From Achromobacter marplatensis (GTDB taxonomy: Bacteria > Pseudomonadota > Gammaproteobacteria > Burkholderiales > Burkholderiaceae_B): DNA of 64,000 nucleotides. The DNA is taken from contig NZ_NJIG01000018.1 in assembly GCF_002209535.1 (NCBI RefSeq), forward strand, positions 1-64,000, written 5' to 3'. The number at the start of each line of letters is the position of its first letter. Positions within the stretch are counted from its first letter, which is position 1. The translations under genes and the position numbers were made by a program. The notes under the pieces are model-generated. The model did no database searches and had not been told where the DNA came from. It saw only the letters and a program-made list of their open reading frames with translations. This document shows positions 19,952 through 28,626 of the stretch, piece by piece.

Positions 19952-19969
19952 TATTTGCCTAGGCAAATA
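19952..19969. promoter_or_regulatory. Palindromic MarR-type operator before the efflux genes
   Basis: TATTTGCCTAGGCAAATA is a perfect 18-base palindrome about 35 bases upstream of the outer-membrane factor gene. It shares the core TGCCTAG with the imperfect palindrome in the marR promoter, so both are likely targets of the MarR protein encoded at 20026-20532. Confidence 0.7.
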
Positions 19970-20025
19970 TTATGCCAAATAAAACCCCAGGTGAATGGGG
20001 TGGGGCGCGCAGGGGGAGAGCGCCG

Positions 20026-20532
20026 TCAGCGTTCAGGCGCGGCGCTGGAGGCGGAGCCGTTGGCGATCATGCGGCGCATGAAATGCATCAACTGAGTGAC
20101 TTCGTCCGCCGAAAAACCCCGCAGGTGATGGTTCAGCGAACGGGCGATATTCTGGGGGATTTCGCGGGCCTTGGCCTCGCCCAATTCCGTGAGTTCGATC
20201 TTGACGACGCGGCGGTCAGTCTGGCTGCGCGTGCGGCGCAGCAGGCCTTTGGCTTCCAGGCGGTCTAGCGCGCGGGTCATGGCGCCGGTGTCCATGTCGT
20301 TTAACCGCGCCAGTTCGGCGGGGGTATCGGCACGGCCCAGGAACACCATGGCGAGCGGTCGCCATTGCATGGCGGTCAGGCCCAGCGGGGCCATTTCCTG
20401 GTCCAGCATCCGGGTCAGGGAATGATAGGCAAGCTTGATCAGGTAGCCGGCGTTGTCTTCCACCATGCAGCGGTTGTCGTTGCGGTAGTGGGTAGGAGTA
20501 TCTGACGACGGCGGGGGAGTTTCGGCATTCAT
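20026..20532 (-). CDS. MarR-family transcriptional regulator of the efflux operon
   Basis: Winged-helix dimer of the MarR family, probably a drug-responsive repressor. The core is visible: a dimerising helix, then LGLTAMQWRPLAMVFL, the recognition region NDMDTGAMTRALDRLEAKGL and the wing RTRSQTDRRVVKIELTELG. A 30-residue N-terminal tail rich in P, S and T precedes the core. The ATG at 20532 lies just behind a sigma-70 promoter with an embedded palindrome, which suggests autoregulation. It is upstream of, and in line with, the outer-membrane factor, emrA and emrB. Confidence 0.9.
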   Translation of the reverse strand: MNAETPPPSSDTPTHYRNDNRCMVEDNAGYLIKLAYHSLTRMLDQEMAPLGLTAMQWRPLAMVFLGRADTPAELARLNDMDTGAMTRALDRLEAKGLLRRTRSQTDRRVVKIELTELGEAKAREIPQNIARSLNHHLRGFSADEVTQLMHFMRRMIANGSASSAAPER

Positions 20533-20539
20533 GCGCCGA

Positions 20540-20567
20540 ATTTTACTGCCTAGTCAGTTATTGTCAA
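20540..20567 (-). promoter_or_regulatory. marR promoter with embedded operator
   Basis: On the minus strand TTGACA (20567-20562) and TAAAAT (20545-20540) are 16 bases apart, a strong sigma-70 promoter. The spacer holds ACTGACTAGGCAGT (20558-20545), a near-palindrome with the same CTAG-centred core as the 18-base palindrome at 19952-19969. A repressor bound here would block RNA polymerase. The promoter overlaps the 3' end of the EamA gene. Confidence 0.75.
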
Positions 20568-21454
20568 GGCTGTGTTTTTGGGGCCGGACCGGCTTCCGTG
20601 GCCGCGCTCTTGCGTAGGCCCGACCAGACGATGGCCGCCACGATCAGGGCGGCGCCCGCGATCATGCGCGGCGTGGGCTCCTGGCTGAAGAGCGCCCACG
20701 CGAAGGCGATGGCGTAGACGGGTTCCAGGGCGATCACCAGGCCGGCGGTCCGCGCATTCAGGCGGGTCAGGCTGGAGACGAACAGATAGTGCGACAGCCC
20801 CGTGCAGAAAATGCCCAGCAAGGCCAGCCAGAACCAATCCACGGCGGGCAAGGCGGGCAACTGGCCCACGGCGAACGGCACCATGACCAGCGCCACCACC
20901 ACGTTCTGCCAGCAGGCCACCTGCATCGGGTCCATGCCGGAGGCCGACCGGCGGTTGCTCAGGGCCAGCAGGGCGAAGGTCAGGCCGGACAGCAGCCCCC
21001 ACGCCAGGCCGATCGTGCCCTGGTCGGCGAAGTCGAAAGACGGCGTGACCAGGACCAGGCCGGCGGTAACCAGCCCCAGCAGCATCCACTCGGCCGCCCG
21101 GATGCGCTCCCGGAAGATCAGGCCTTCGAACAGCGTGATGAAGGCAGGAAAGCTGGCGAAGCCCAGCGTGGCGATGGCGATGCCGCCGACCTTGACCGAA
21201 ATGAAGAAGGTGACCCAGTGCGTGGCCAGCAGCGCGCCGGCGATCACCAGCACGAACAGCTGCGCAGGCGTCAGGACGCCCAGCAGGGGCTTGCGACGCA
21301 TGCGGGCAAACACGCCCAGCGAAATCACCGCGAAGATCGCCCGCCCCAGCGTGATGACGGCGGCGCTGGCCTGGATCAACTCCCCGAAGACGCCGGTCAG
21401 GCCGAATAGCACGGCGGCAATATGGATTTGGGTCAGAGCGCGTTGTCGGGTCAT
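20564..21454 (-). CDS. EamA/DMT-family inner-membrane transporter
   Basis: Ten-segment drug/metabolite transporter made of two EamA repeats (roughly residues 8-140 and 150-285). Hydrophobic segments fill almost the whole chain, beginning LTQIHIAAVLFGLTGVFGEL, and a typical EamA ending LEPVYAIAFAWALFSQEPTP is visible. Family members move amino acids, nucleotides or drugs; the substrate here cannot be told. It is transcribed away from a second EamA gene, from a 73-base shared region that holds an inverted repeat. Confidence 0.85.
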   Translation of the reverse strand: MTRQRALTQIHIAAVLFGLTGVFGELIQASAAVITLGRAIFAVISLGVFARMRRKPLLGVLTPAQLFVLVIAGALLATHWVTFFISVKVGGIAIATLGFASFPAFITLFEGLIFRERIRAAEWMLLGLVTAGLVLVTPSFDFADQGTIGLAWGLLSGLTFALLALSNRRSASGMDPMQVACWQNVVVALVMVPFAVGQLPALPAVDWFWLALLGIFCTGLSHYLFVSSLTRLNARTAGLVIALEPVYAIAFAWALFSQEPTPRMIAGAALIVAAIVWSGLRKSAATEAGPAPKTQP

Positions 21455-21491
21455 GCGTAGGGGAATTTGATGCCAAAAAGCATAGATGGGC

Positions 21492-21509
21492 GTGCAAATC
21501 GCTTTGCAC
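21492..21509. promoter_or_regulatory. Inverted repeat between two divergent EamA genes
   Basis: GTGCAAATCGCTTTGCAC has perfect 7-base arms around TCGC. It lies midway between the two start codons and just upstream of a TAAAAT -10 element (21516-21521) for the plus-strand gene. It is a candidate operator; no regulator gene is adjacent. Confidence 0.5.
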
Positions 21510-21527
21510 TGAATCTAAAATCATCGC

Positions 21528-22508
21528 ATGAATCGTCTTGCCAAGTTTTTGCCGCCTTCCTACCTGTCCGGCCGCGCGGCCGGAATCCTCATGGCGACGC
21601 TTGGCGCGGTGCTGTTTTCGGCCAAGGCGATCGTCGTCAAATTCACCTACCGCTACGGCATCGACGCGGTCACCCTCATCGCCTTCCGCATGCTGTTCGC
21701 CATGCCGTTCTTCGCGGCCGTGGCCTGGCATCAGTCGCGCCGCGCCGCCCGCGGCGAAATCGTGGTCATGACGGCCAAGGAGCGTGTGCAGGTCATCGTG
21801 CTGGGTCTGCTGGGCTACTACCTGTCCAGCTTCCTGGATTTCCTGGGCCTGCGCTATATCACCGCCAGCCTCGAGCGCCTGATCCTCTTCCTGTCGCCCT
21901 CGCTCGTGGTGCTGCTGTCGGCGTTCTGGTTCAAGCGGCCGGTCGAGCGCCGGCAGTGGCTCGCCATGGTGCTGTCCTATGCGGGCGTGGTGCTGGTGTT
22001 CGCCCACGACCTGTCCTTTGGCGGCGGTGGCGAGGTGCTGTTAGGGTCTTTGTTCGTTTTTGGCTCGGCGGCAAGCTATTCTGTCTACCTGATTTGTTCT
22101 GGCGAACTGATCAAGCGGGTCGGCCCGACGCGCCTGGTGGCCTATGCCATGCTGGTGTCGTGCGTGGCCTGCATCATCCAGTTTTTCGTGATTCATCCGC
22201 CGTCGATGCTGATTCAACCGGCCGGGGTCTACGGATATTCCGTGATCCATGCCACGCTGAACACGGTGGTGCCGGTCTTCATGCTGATGTGGGCGGTGTC
22301 GCTGATTGGCGCGCCCACGGCGTCGCTGCTGGGCATGGTGGGGCCGGTGTCGGTGCTGTTCCTGGCGTCGTGGTTCCTGAATGAGCCCATCACCGTATGG
22401 CAGATGGCAGGGACCGCGTTGGTGCTGGCCGGTGTACTCGCCCTGATGGGCGTTGGCGCCGGCAAGCAGGCGTCCGCCACGCCGCGCGAGGCTCGCCCGC
22501 CGCGCTGA
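21528..22508 (+). CDS. EamA/DMT-family inner-membrane transporter
   Basis: Second ten-segment EamA-repeat transporter, divergent from the one at 20564-21454 but not closely similar to it. The N-terminal repeat starts ILMATLGAVLFSAKAIVVKF, and GLLGYYLSSFLDFLGLRYI and SLERLILFLSPSLVVLLSAF are typical DMT helices. The C-terminal tail is short and hydrophilic. The -10-like TAAAAT ends seven bases before the ATG and no Shine-Dalgarno sequence is visible, so the message may be leaderless. Substrate unknown. Confidence 0.85.
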   Translation: MNRLAKFLPPSYLSGRAAGILMATLGAVLFSAKAIVVKFTYRYGIDAVTLIAFRMLFAMPFFAAVAWHQSRRAARGEIVVMTAKERVQVIVLGLLGYYLSSFLDFLGLRYITASLERLILFLSPSLVVLLSAFWFKRPVERRQWLAMVLSYAGVVLVFAHDLSFGGGGEVLLGSLFVFGSAASYSVYLICSGELIKRVGPTRLVAYAMLVSCVACIIQFFVIHPPSMLIQPAGVYGYSVIHATLNTVVPVFMLMWAVSLIGAPTASLLGMVGPVSVLFLASWFLNEPITVWQMAGTALVLAGVLALMGVGAGKQASATPREARPPR

Positions 22509-22560
22509 AGTCTGGTTTTCCCGGTTACACCCCATTTATTTCCCATGAAAGGAGGCCAGC

Positions 22561-23550
22561 ATGGCCAGCAATCTCGTCAAGGCAATTCGTATCGAGCAGC
22601 ACGGTGGTCCCGAAGTCCTGAAGCTGGTCGAGGTGGAAGTCCTGCCGCCCGCCGCCAATGAAGTCACGATCGAACAGCACGCCGCCGGCCTGAATTTCAT
22701 CGATATCTATTTCCGCACGGGCTTGTATCCGCATCCGCTGCCGCACGGCTTGGGCTTTGAAGCCGCCGGCGTGGTCACCGCCGTGGGCGCAGACGTCAAG
22801 CATCTGAAGAAGGGTGACCGCGTCGCCTACGGCCAAAGCCCCATCGGTGCCTACGCCAAAGCGCGCAACGTGCCGGCCAACCAGGTCGTCAAGGTGCCCA
22901 AGGGCATCGGTTTCGACGAAGCCGCCGCGCTGATGCTCAAGGGCCTGACGGTGCAGTACCTGTTCCGCCAGACCTATCGCCTGCAAGGCGGCGAAACCAT
23001 TCTGTTCCACGCGGCCGCCGGCGGCGTGGGCCTGATCGCTTGCCAATGGGCCAAGGCCCTGGGCGTGAAGCTGATCGGCACGGTCTCCAGCCCGGAAAAG
23101 GCGGAACTGGCCCGCGCCAACGGCGCCTGGGAAACCATCGACTACTCGCGCGAGAACGTCGCGGAACGCGTGCTGGAACTGACCGGCGGCAAGAAGGTGC
23201 CGGTGGTGTATGACGGCGTGGGCAAGGACACCTGGGAAACCTCGCTGGACTGCATCGAGCCGCGCGGGCTGATGGTCAGCTTCGGCAATGCCTCCGGCCC
23301 CGTCGCCGGCGTCAACCTGGCCGTGCTGAACCAGAAGGGCAGCCTGTACGTCACGCGTCCGTCGCTGGGCGTGCATGTGAACACGCTGGAAAAGCTGCAA
23401 GCCGCATCCGAAGAGGTGTTCGACCTGGTGCTGAAGAAGAAGATCAAGGTCCGTATCGACCAGCGCTACAGCCTGGAGCAAGTGGGCGAAGCGCAAACCG
23501 CGCTGGCCTCGCGCAAGACCACGGGCGCCACGGTGCTGATGCTGGACTGA
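22561..23550 (+). CDS. qor: NADPH:quinone oxidoreductase (zeta-crystallin type)
   Basis: Zinc-independent medium-chain dehydrogenase that reduces quinones with NADPH in the cytoplasm. The GroES-like half begins VKAIRIEQHGGPEVLK, and GYGQSPIGAYAK-like and AAALMLKGLTVQYLFRQTY sequences match the Qor group. The Rossmann half has HAAAGGVGLIACQWAKALG. No zinc-binding cysteines are seen. A strong AAAGGAGG lies just before the ATG. A perfect terminator follows, so the gene is monocistronic. Confidence 0.9.
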   Translation: MASNLVKAIRIEQHGGPEVLKLVEVEVLPPAANEVTIEQHAAGLNFIDIYFRTGLYPHPLPHGLGFEAAGVVTAVGADVKHLKKGDRVAYGQSPIGAYAKARNVPANQVVKVPKGIGFDEAAALMLKGLTVQYLFRQTYRLQGGETILFHAAAGGVGLIACQWAKALGVKLIGTVSSPEKAELARANGAWETIDYSRENVAERVLELTGGKKVPVVYDGVGKDTWETSLDCIEPRGLMVSFGNASGPVAGVNLAVLNQKGSLYVTRPSLGVHVNTLEKLQAASEEVFDLVLKKKIKVRIDQRYSLEQVGEAQTALASRKTTGATVLMLD

Positions 23551-23593
23551 TCGGCGATATCCGCCGCGCGGGCTCCCTGGCGAGCCTGCAATG

Positions 23594-23634
23594 GGCCAGG
23601 TCGACCGCCAAAGCGCGGTTGGCCTGGCCTTTTT
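23594..23634 (+). terminator. Terminator of qor
   Basis: GGCCAGGTCGACCGC and GCGGTTGGCCTGGCC pair along 15 positions if two G-U pairs are counted, followed by TTTTT. It separates qor from the amine catabolic genes. Confidence 0.85.
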
Positions 23635-23742
23635 CATGCAAGGTCCGCGTGCGCAGAATGACAAATCCCCATGCACGGCCCGACAAGCCAGCCGGAAATG
23701 CCGTTGCTATTCTGGCTCCCACACTTTTCGTTGGAGCTTCAG

Positions 23743-25254
23743 ATGTCTTTCCCAAGCGATTCGACCGCCGGCCCGGCAGGGGGCGACCGCCCGGAATTGG
23801 GCGCGATCAGGGAATTCATGCTGATCGACGGCAAGCCGGTGCATGAAGGGCAGGGCAAGCCGATTCCCGTCTACGACCCGGCCACGGGCCAGGTCATCGC
23901 GCATCAGCCGGATGCCGGCCCCGCGCAGGTGGACCTGGCGGTCCAGGCCGCGCGCCGCGCCTTTGCCTCCGGGCCCTGGCACGACATGCTGCCCGCAGGC
24001 CGTGAACGTCTGCTGCTGAAGCTGGCAGACCTGCTGGAGCAGCACGGCACCGAACTGGCCCGGCTGGAAACGTTGAACAACGGCAAGCTCCTGGGTATCG
24101 CCCAAGGGCTGGAAGTGGGCGCGGGCGCCCAGTGGCTGCGCTACATGGCCGGTTGGGCCACCAAGATCACGGGCGACACCCTGTCCTTGTCGATCCCCTT
24201 TCCGTCCGGCGTCCAATACAGCGCCTACACCCTGGCGCAGCCCGTCGGCGTGGTGGGCGCGATCATCCCGTGGAACTTCCCGCTGCTGATGGCGGTGTGG
24301 AAAATCGCGCCGGCGTTGGCCGTCGGCTGCACCGTCGTGCTCAAACCCGCCGAGGAAACGCCCCTGACCGCCTTGCGCCTGGCCGAACTGGCGCTGGAAG
24401 CCGGCTTTCCGCCCGGCGTGGTCAACGTGATCACGGGGCGCGGCGAAACCGCCGGCGCCGCGCTGGTGGCGCATCCCGGCATCGACAAGATCGCGTTCAC
24501 CGGCTCTACCGAGGTCGGCAAGCTGATCGGGCGGGCCGCGATGGACGACATGAAGCGTGTGTCGCTGGAATTGGGCGGCAAGTCGCCCGTGATCGTGCTG
24601 GACGATTGCGACGTCGACCGCGCCGTCCAGGGCGCCGCCGCGGCCATCTTCTTCAACCAGGGTCAAGTCTGCACGGCCGGGTCGCGCCTGTATGTGCAGC
24701 AGGGCCTGTACGCCAAAGTCGTGCAGGGGTTGGCAGATGTGGCAGCCAGCCTGACGCTGGGCTCCGGTTTTGACGCGGCCACGCAGATCGGGCCGCTGAT
24801 CTCGGCCCGGCATCAACAGCGCGTCATGGATTACATCGGTATCGGCCGGGCCGAAGGAGGTCGCGTGCTGGCGGGCGGCGCCGCCGGTGACGGGGCGGGC
24901 TATTTCGTGCAGCCCACCGTCTTTACCGACGTGCGGCAAGACGCCCGCATCGCACAGGAAGAGATCTTCGGTCCCGTCGTCGTGGCGCAGCCGTTCGACA
25001 CGCTGGATGACGCCGTGCGGCTGGCCAACGACAGCGCCTTCGGCCTGGGCGCCAGCCTCTGGAGCAATGACCTGTCGCGCGTGCAGCGCCTGATCCCGCG
25101 CATCGACGCGGGCACGGTGTGGGTCAACACCCACAACATGCTGGATCCCAACATGCCGTTTGGCGGATTCAAGCAATCCGGCATCGGCCGCGAACACGGC
25201 CGTGCCGTGATCGAGATGTACCTGGAGAAGAAGTCCGTCTGCATCGCGTACTAG
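23743..25254 (+). CDS. NAD-dependent aldehyde dehydrogenase of the aromatic amine locus
   Basis: Cytoplasmic aldehyde dehydrogenase, close in motifs to phenylacetaldehyde dehydrogenases. PWNFP holds Asn178, LELGGK the general base Glu276, and FNQGQVCTAGSR the catalytic Cys310. The C-terminal NMPFGGFKQSGIGREHG is complete. ATG 23743 follows GGAG at good spacing and gives 503 residues; a frame extension to 23671 is unlikely. About 70 bases separate it from the outer-membrane barrel gene of the aau set. It would oxidise the aldehyde that the TTQ amine dehydrogenase releases; this role is inferred from position. Confidence 0.9.
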   Translation: MSFPSDSTAGPAGGDRPELGAIREFMLIDGKPVHEGQGKPIPVYDPATGQVIAHQPDAGPAQVDLAVQAARRAFASGPWHDMLPAGRERLLLKLADLLEQHGTELARLETLNNGKLLGIAQGLEVGAGAQWLRYMAGWATKITGDTLSLSIPFPSGVQYSAYTLAQPVGVVGAIIPWNFPLLMAVWKIAPALAVGCTVVLKPAEETPLTALRLAELALEAGFPPGVVNVITGRGETAGAALVAHPGIDKIAFTGSTEVGKLIGRAAMDDMKRVSLELGGKSPVIVLDDCDVDRAVQGAAAAIFFNQGQVCTAGSRLYVQQGLYAKVVQGLADVAASLTLGSGFDAATQIGPLISARHQQRVMDYIGIGRAEGGRVLAGGAAGDGAGYFVQPTVFTDVRQDARIAQEEIFGPVVVAQPFDTLDDAVRLANDSAFGLGASLWSNDLSRVQRLIPRIDAGTVWVNTHNMLDPNMPFGGFKQSGIGREHGRAVIEMYLEKKSVCIAY

Positions 25255-25324
25255 AACGTAGCGGCGCGTTGGCCAAGCCGGGAGATACCGGCGGCGGCGC
25301 GTTCGCAAGACCAAGGGGAAGTGC

Positions 25325-26206
25325 ATGGCAAGCAAGATACATGGCCGCGCCCGGGCGGGCGTCGCGCTGGTGCTGGCATGGGCGGGCGCGACGCAGCCGG
25401 CTTGGGCGGGTGACCCCAGCGCACGCGACTGGATACCGGCGCCTGTGGGCACCAACATCGTGGCGGGGTACCTGGCGGGCCTGCGCTCGTCGGGGCTGTA
25501 CTCGGAAGGCAAGCGGGTGGACGGTGCGTCCCTGGACGTGAACGCGTTGATCTATCGCCAGATGCACTACCGCGATTTCTACGGCAAGACCGTGCAGCTG
25601 GAATTCATCGTGCCCATGTACCGGACGTCGCTGGACTTGCCCGGCGCGCCGGGCGACCACCAGACCGGCATTGGCGACGTGACGCTGGGCTCGGCGATCT
25701 GGCTGTACAACAATGAGCAGACCAAGACCTGGTTCGCCTGGGAGCCCTTCATCGTGGCGCCGGTGGGCCGCTACGACCGCTCGCGTCCGGACGTGTCGCC
25801 GGGCAAGAACCGGTGGTCCACCATCCAGGACTTCTCGTTCGTCAAGGGCGTGGGCGAATCCACGTTCCTGGAGGCCATCGCCGAAGTGGAAATCTACGGA
25901 CGCAACACCGACTGGTACGGGCAGACGCTGAAGAAAGACCCGTCGTTCCGCTTTTTTGCGCTGGCGTCCACCAACCTGACGCCCGACACCTACACGGGCA
26001 TCCGATATCGCTATGAAACCGGCGGGCGTGAGACGTCCTCGGGCGAAACCGTCGCGACCCGGGCGCGCAATCACCAGCTGGCCGTCGAACTGACGCATCA
26101 GATCAACGACGCCAACCAGATTCAGATGCAGTACATCCACGACCTGAAGGTCGAGAACGGGCCGCGGATGCGGGGCGTGCAGTTGCGCTACGTCTACGCG
26201 TTCTAG
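25325..26206 (+). CDS. Outer-membrane beta-barrel protein, MetA-pathway phenol degradation transporter type
   Basis: Probable outer-membrane channel for hydrophobic substrates, of the group named after the meta-pathway of phenol degradation. A signal peptide is present (hydrophobic VALVLAWAGATQPAWA, cleavage near residue 28). The mature chain is a series of amphipathic strands with many aromatic residues and ends LRYVYAF, the terminal phenylalanine expected for barrel assembly. It lies directly before aauB, 28 bases away, so uptake of aromatic amines is a reasonable guess. It may match the undefined orf-1 of the Alcaligenes faecalis aau cluster. Confidence 0.75.
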   Translation: MASKIHGRARAGVALVLAWAGATQPAWAGDPSARDWIPAPVGTNIVAGYLAGLRSSGLYSEGKRVDGASLDVNALIYRQMHYRDFYGKTVQLEFIVPMYRTSLDLPGAPGDHQTGIGDVTLGSAIWLYNNEQTKTWFAWEPFIVAPVGRYDRSRPDVSPGKNRWSTIQDFSFVKGVGESTFLEAIAEVEIYGRNTDWYGQTLKKDPSFRFFALASTNLTPDTYTGIRYRYETGGRETSSGETVATRARNHQLAVELTHQINDANQIQMQYIHDLKVENGPRMRGVQLRYVYAF

Positions 26207-26234
26207 GAAACCGGATCATGAGAGGAGAATATCG

Positions 26235-27428
26235 ATGATTGCGCTTCGAGCCACATCACGCGCATCGCGGGCCGGACGGTGGGCGCTGTGCGCCGCCCTG
26301 GCAAGCGCCACGGGCCTGGCCTGGGCGGACCTGCCCGTGGAAGAACTCAAGGGCGGCACCCGCTTGCCCCCGGCCACGCCGCACCGGCTGTACGTGATGG
26401 ATGCGGCCTTCAACCACCTGGTCGACAGCCGGGTCAACATCTACGACGGCGATTCCGGGAAATTCCTGGGGCTGGTGCCCACGTCATTCAACGGCCACAT
26501 GACGGTGTCGGCAGACGGCCGCGACATTTATGTCATGACGACCTATTACGAACGGCTCAACCGGGGCAAGCGCACCGACGTGATCGAGGCCTGGGACGCC
26601 GAGACGCTGACCCCCAAGTACGAAGTGCCGATTCCGCAGAAGCGCGCGCAGGCGCTGAACTACCGCAACTACCTGCGCCAGAGCACCGACGGCGAACTCT
26701 TGTTCGTGCAGAACGCCACGCCTGCGACATCGGTCACGGTGGTGGACTTGAAGACCCGCCAGTTCGCCGACGAGGTCACGGCGGCGGCAGGATGCTGGAG
26801 CATCATCCCGCTGCCCTCGCGTCCGCGAAGCTTTGCCACCATCTGCGGCGACGGCGGCCTGTTGACCATCGACCTGGATGCCGCCGGCAAGCCCGCCGGC
26901 CAGCAGCGCAGCAAACCGATGTTCGAGCTTGAGAAGGACCCCATCTTCACGCATACCGAGAACGTGGGCGATACCTTCTACTTCGTGTCCTACAACGGCA
27001 ACGTCTACAGTGCCGACTTCAGCGGCAAGGAAGTCAGCTTCGGCGCCCCGTGGTCGCTGCTGGACGCGTCGGGCAAGGACCGCGGCTGGCGGCCCGGTGG
27101 CTACAACCTGCTGGCCATCAATCGGGCGTCCAAGCGGCTGTACGTGGGCATGCATCCGAATGGCGCGGAAGGCACGCACAAGACGCCCGCTGCCGAGATC
27201 TGGGTGTACGACCTGGCCACGCATAAGCGCCTGGCGCGCGTGCCCGGCAAGAACGCCTTGTCGATGTCGGTCTCGCAAGATGACAAGCCGCGCCTGTTCA
27301 CCATCGATGGGGGCAACGTCAACATCTATGACGCGGCGCCCGTGGCCCCCGTGTTCAAGACCACGATCCAGGCGGCGGGCGAGACCGCGTTGCAAGTCGA
27401 ACCGCAACCCACAGGAGGCCCGAAATGA
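26235..27428 (+). CDS. aauB: Aromatic amine dehydrogenase, large (alpha) subunit
   Basis: Periplasmic large subunit of a TTQ amine dehydrogenase, which oxidises primary amines to aldehydes and ammonia and passes electrons to a cupredoxin or cytochrome. The chain has a signal peptide ending near ATGLAWA (residue 32) and then the seven-bladed propeller of the MauB/AauB family: HRLYVMDAAFNHL, FNGHMTVSADGRDIYVMTTY, ERLNRGKRTDVIEAWDAETL, LLAINRASKRLYVGMHPNG and EIWVYDLATHKRLAR. Assignment to AauB rather than MauB rests on the overall resemblance and the absence of mau-specific neighbours. A strong GAGGAG precedes the ATG and the stop overlaps aauE (ATGA). Confidence 0.87.
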   Translation: MIALRATSRASRAGRWALCAALASATGLAWADLPVEELKGGTRLPPATPHRLYVMDAAFNHLVDSRVNIYDGDSGKFLGLVPTSFNGHMTVSADGRDIYVMTTYYERLNRGKRTDVIEAWDAETLTPKYEVPIPQKRAQALNYRNYLRQSTDGELLFVQNATPATSVTVVDLKTRQFADEVTAAAGCWSIIPLPSRPRSFATICGDGGLLTIDLDAAGKPAGQQRSKPMFELEKDPIFTHTENVGDTFYFVSYNGNVYSADFSGKEVSFGAPWSLLDASGKDRGWRPGGYNLLAINRASKRLYVGMHPNGAEGTHKTPAAEIWVYDLATHKRLARVPGKNALSMSVSQDDKPRLFTIDGGNVNIYDAAPVAPVFKTTIQAAGETALQVEPQPTGGPK

Positions 27429-27979
27429 ACGATCCGGTCCTGCTCTATGGCGCCAGCGCCGCGTTGGCGTGCGTGCTGCTGCTCGGGGCGCTTGAAAAGC
27501 TGAAAGACCTGGCGGGGTTCTCCCGCGCCGTCGCCGCCTACGAGATCCTGCCTTCCAGCCTGAGCGGCGCGTTCGCGCGTGGGTATGCGCTGGCGGAAGC
27601 CGCGGCGGGCGCCATGTTGCTGATGCCCTCGCTCCAGGCTTGGGGCGCGGCGCTGGCCTTGCTGGTGTTGCTGGTGGCGACGCTGGGGCTGGCCTACAAC
27701 CTGGCGCGCGGGCACCGCGACATCGATTGCGGCTGCGGCGGCCCCGCCTCCCGGGGACGCGACGGCGCGCAGGGCGGCGGGCTGTCGTGGTGGCTGGTGC
27801 TGCGCAATGCGGTGCTGGCGCTATGGACGGCACCGGTGCTGATCGCGGCGGCTGGGCAATCGCGCCATCTGCAATGGGCGGACGCCGCTGCGGTTTTCGG
27901 CCTGGCGATGACCGCCGTGGGCCTGTATTTCACTGCCAATCACCTCTTGGCCTCGCATCTCAAGCTGCGGAATCTTTGA
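27425..27979 (+). CDS. aauE: MauE/DoxX-like membrane protein for amine dehydrogenase maturation
   Basis: Inner-membrane protein of the MauE family, needed with AauD for disulfide formation or export of the small subunit. Five hydrophobic segments can be counted, starting VLLYGASAALACVLLLGAL. Between segments two and four is the cysteine motif DIDCGCGG, typical of the family and possibly redox active. 184 residues is usual. It overlaps aauB by four bases and is followed after 11 bases by aauD. Confidence 0.87.
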   Translation: MNDPVLLYGASAALACVLLLGALEKLKDLAGFSRAVAAYEILPSSLSGAFARGYALAEAAAGAMLLMPSLQAWGAALALLVLLVATLGLAYNLARGHRDIDCGCGGPASRGRDGAQGGGLSWWLVLRNAVLALWTAPVLIAAAGQSRHLQWADAAAVFGLAMTAVGLYFTANHLLASHLKLRNL

Positions 27980-27990
27980 AGGAGTTTCAT

Positions 27991-28626
27991 ATGGATGCCT
28001 TGATCATTTCCAATTTCCTGTTGTGGGGCGTGGTGCTGTGCCTGGTGCTGGTCATCCTGGCCTTGTCGCGTCAGATCGGCGTGCTGTACGAACGCGTGGC
28101 GCCGATGGGGGCGCTGACGATGGACAAGGGGCCCGCCGTGGGCGAGGCCGCGCCGCGCTTTGCGCTGCCCGACCTGCTGGGGCGCCGCATCACCATCGGC
28201 GAACGCGGGCAGCACAGCCAACTGCTGTTCTTCCTGTCGCCCACCTGCCCCGTGTGCAAGAAGCTGCTGCCTATCCTCAAATCGGTGGCCAGTACCGAAA
28301 GCGCCTGGCTGCGCATCGTGCTGGCCAGCGACGGCGAAATGCCCGAGCACCTGGCGTTCTACAAGCAGGCCGGGCTGGAACGGTTCCCCTATCTGCTGTC
28401 GACCGAACTGGGCATGAAGTTCCAGATCAGCAAATTGCCGTACGCGGTGCTGATGGACGAGTCGGGCGTCTTGCGCGCCAAGGGCCTGATCAATTCCCGT
28501 GAACAGCTGGAAAGCCTGTTCACGGCCAAGGAACTGGGCGTGGCGTCGGTACAGGATTTCCTGGCCGCGGGCATGGACGAGACCCGGATTTCCCGCAAGG
28601 AGAGCGGCAATGCACTGGCTGGATAA
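27991..28626 (+). CDS. aauD: MauD-like thiol-disulfide protein for amine dehydrogenase maturation
   Basis: Membrane-anchored thioredoxin-fold protein of the MauD family, thought to form or shuffle the six disulfides of the small subunit. An N-terminal anchor (FLLWGVVLCLVLVILALS) precedes a periplasmic thioredoxin domain with active site TCPVCKKL (CPVC) and the cis-proline region ISKLPYAVLMD. ATG 27991 is preceded by AAGGAG; the frame stays open upstream only as a shadow of aauE. The 3' end overlaps aauA by 17 bases. Confidence 0.88.
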   Translation: MDALIISNFLLWGVVLCLVLVILALSRQIGVLYERVAPMGALTMDKGPAVGEAAPRFALPDLLGRRITIGERGQHSQLLFFLSPTCPVCKKLLPILKSVASTESAWLRIVLASDGEMPEHLAFYKQAGLERFPYLLSTELGMKFQISKLPYAVLMDESGVLRAKGLINSREQLESLFTAKELGVASVQDFLAAGMDETRISRKESGNALAG

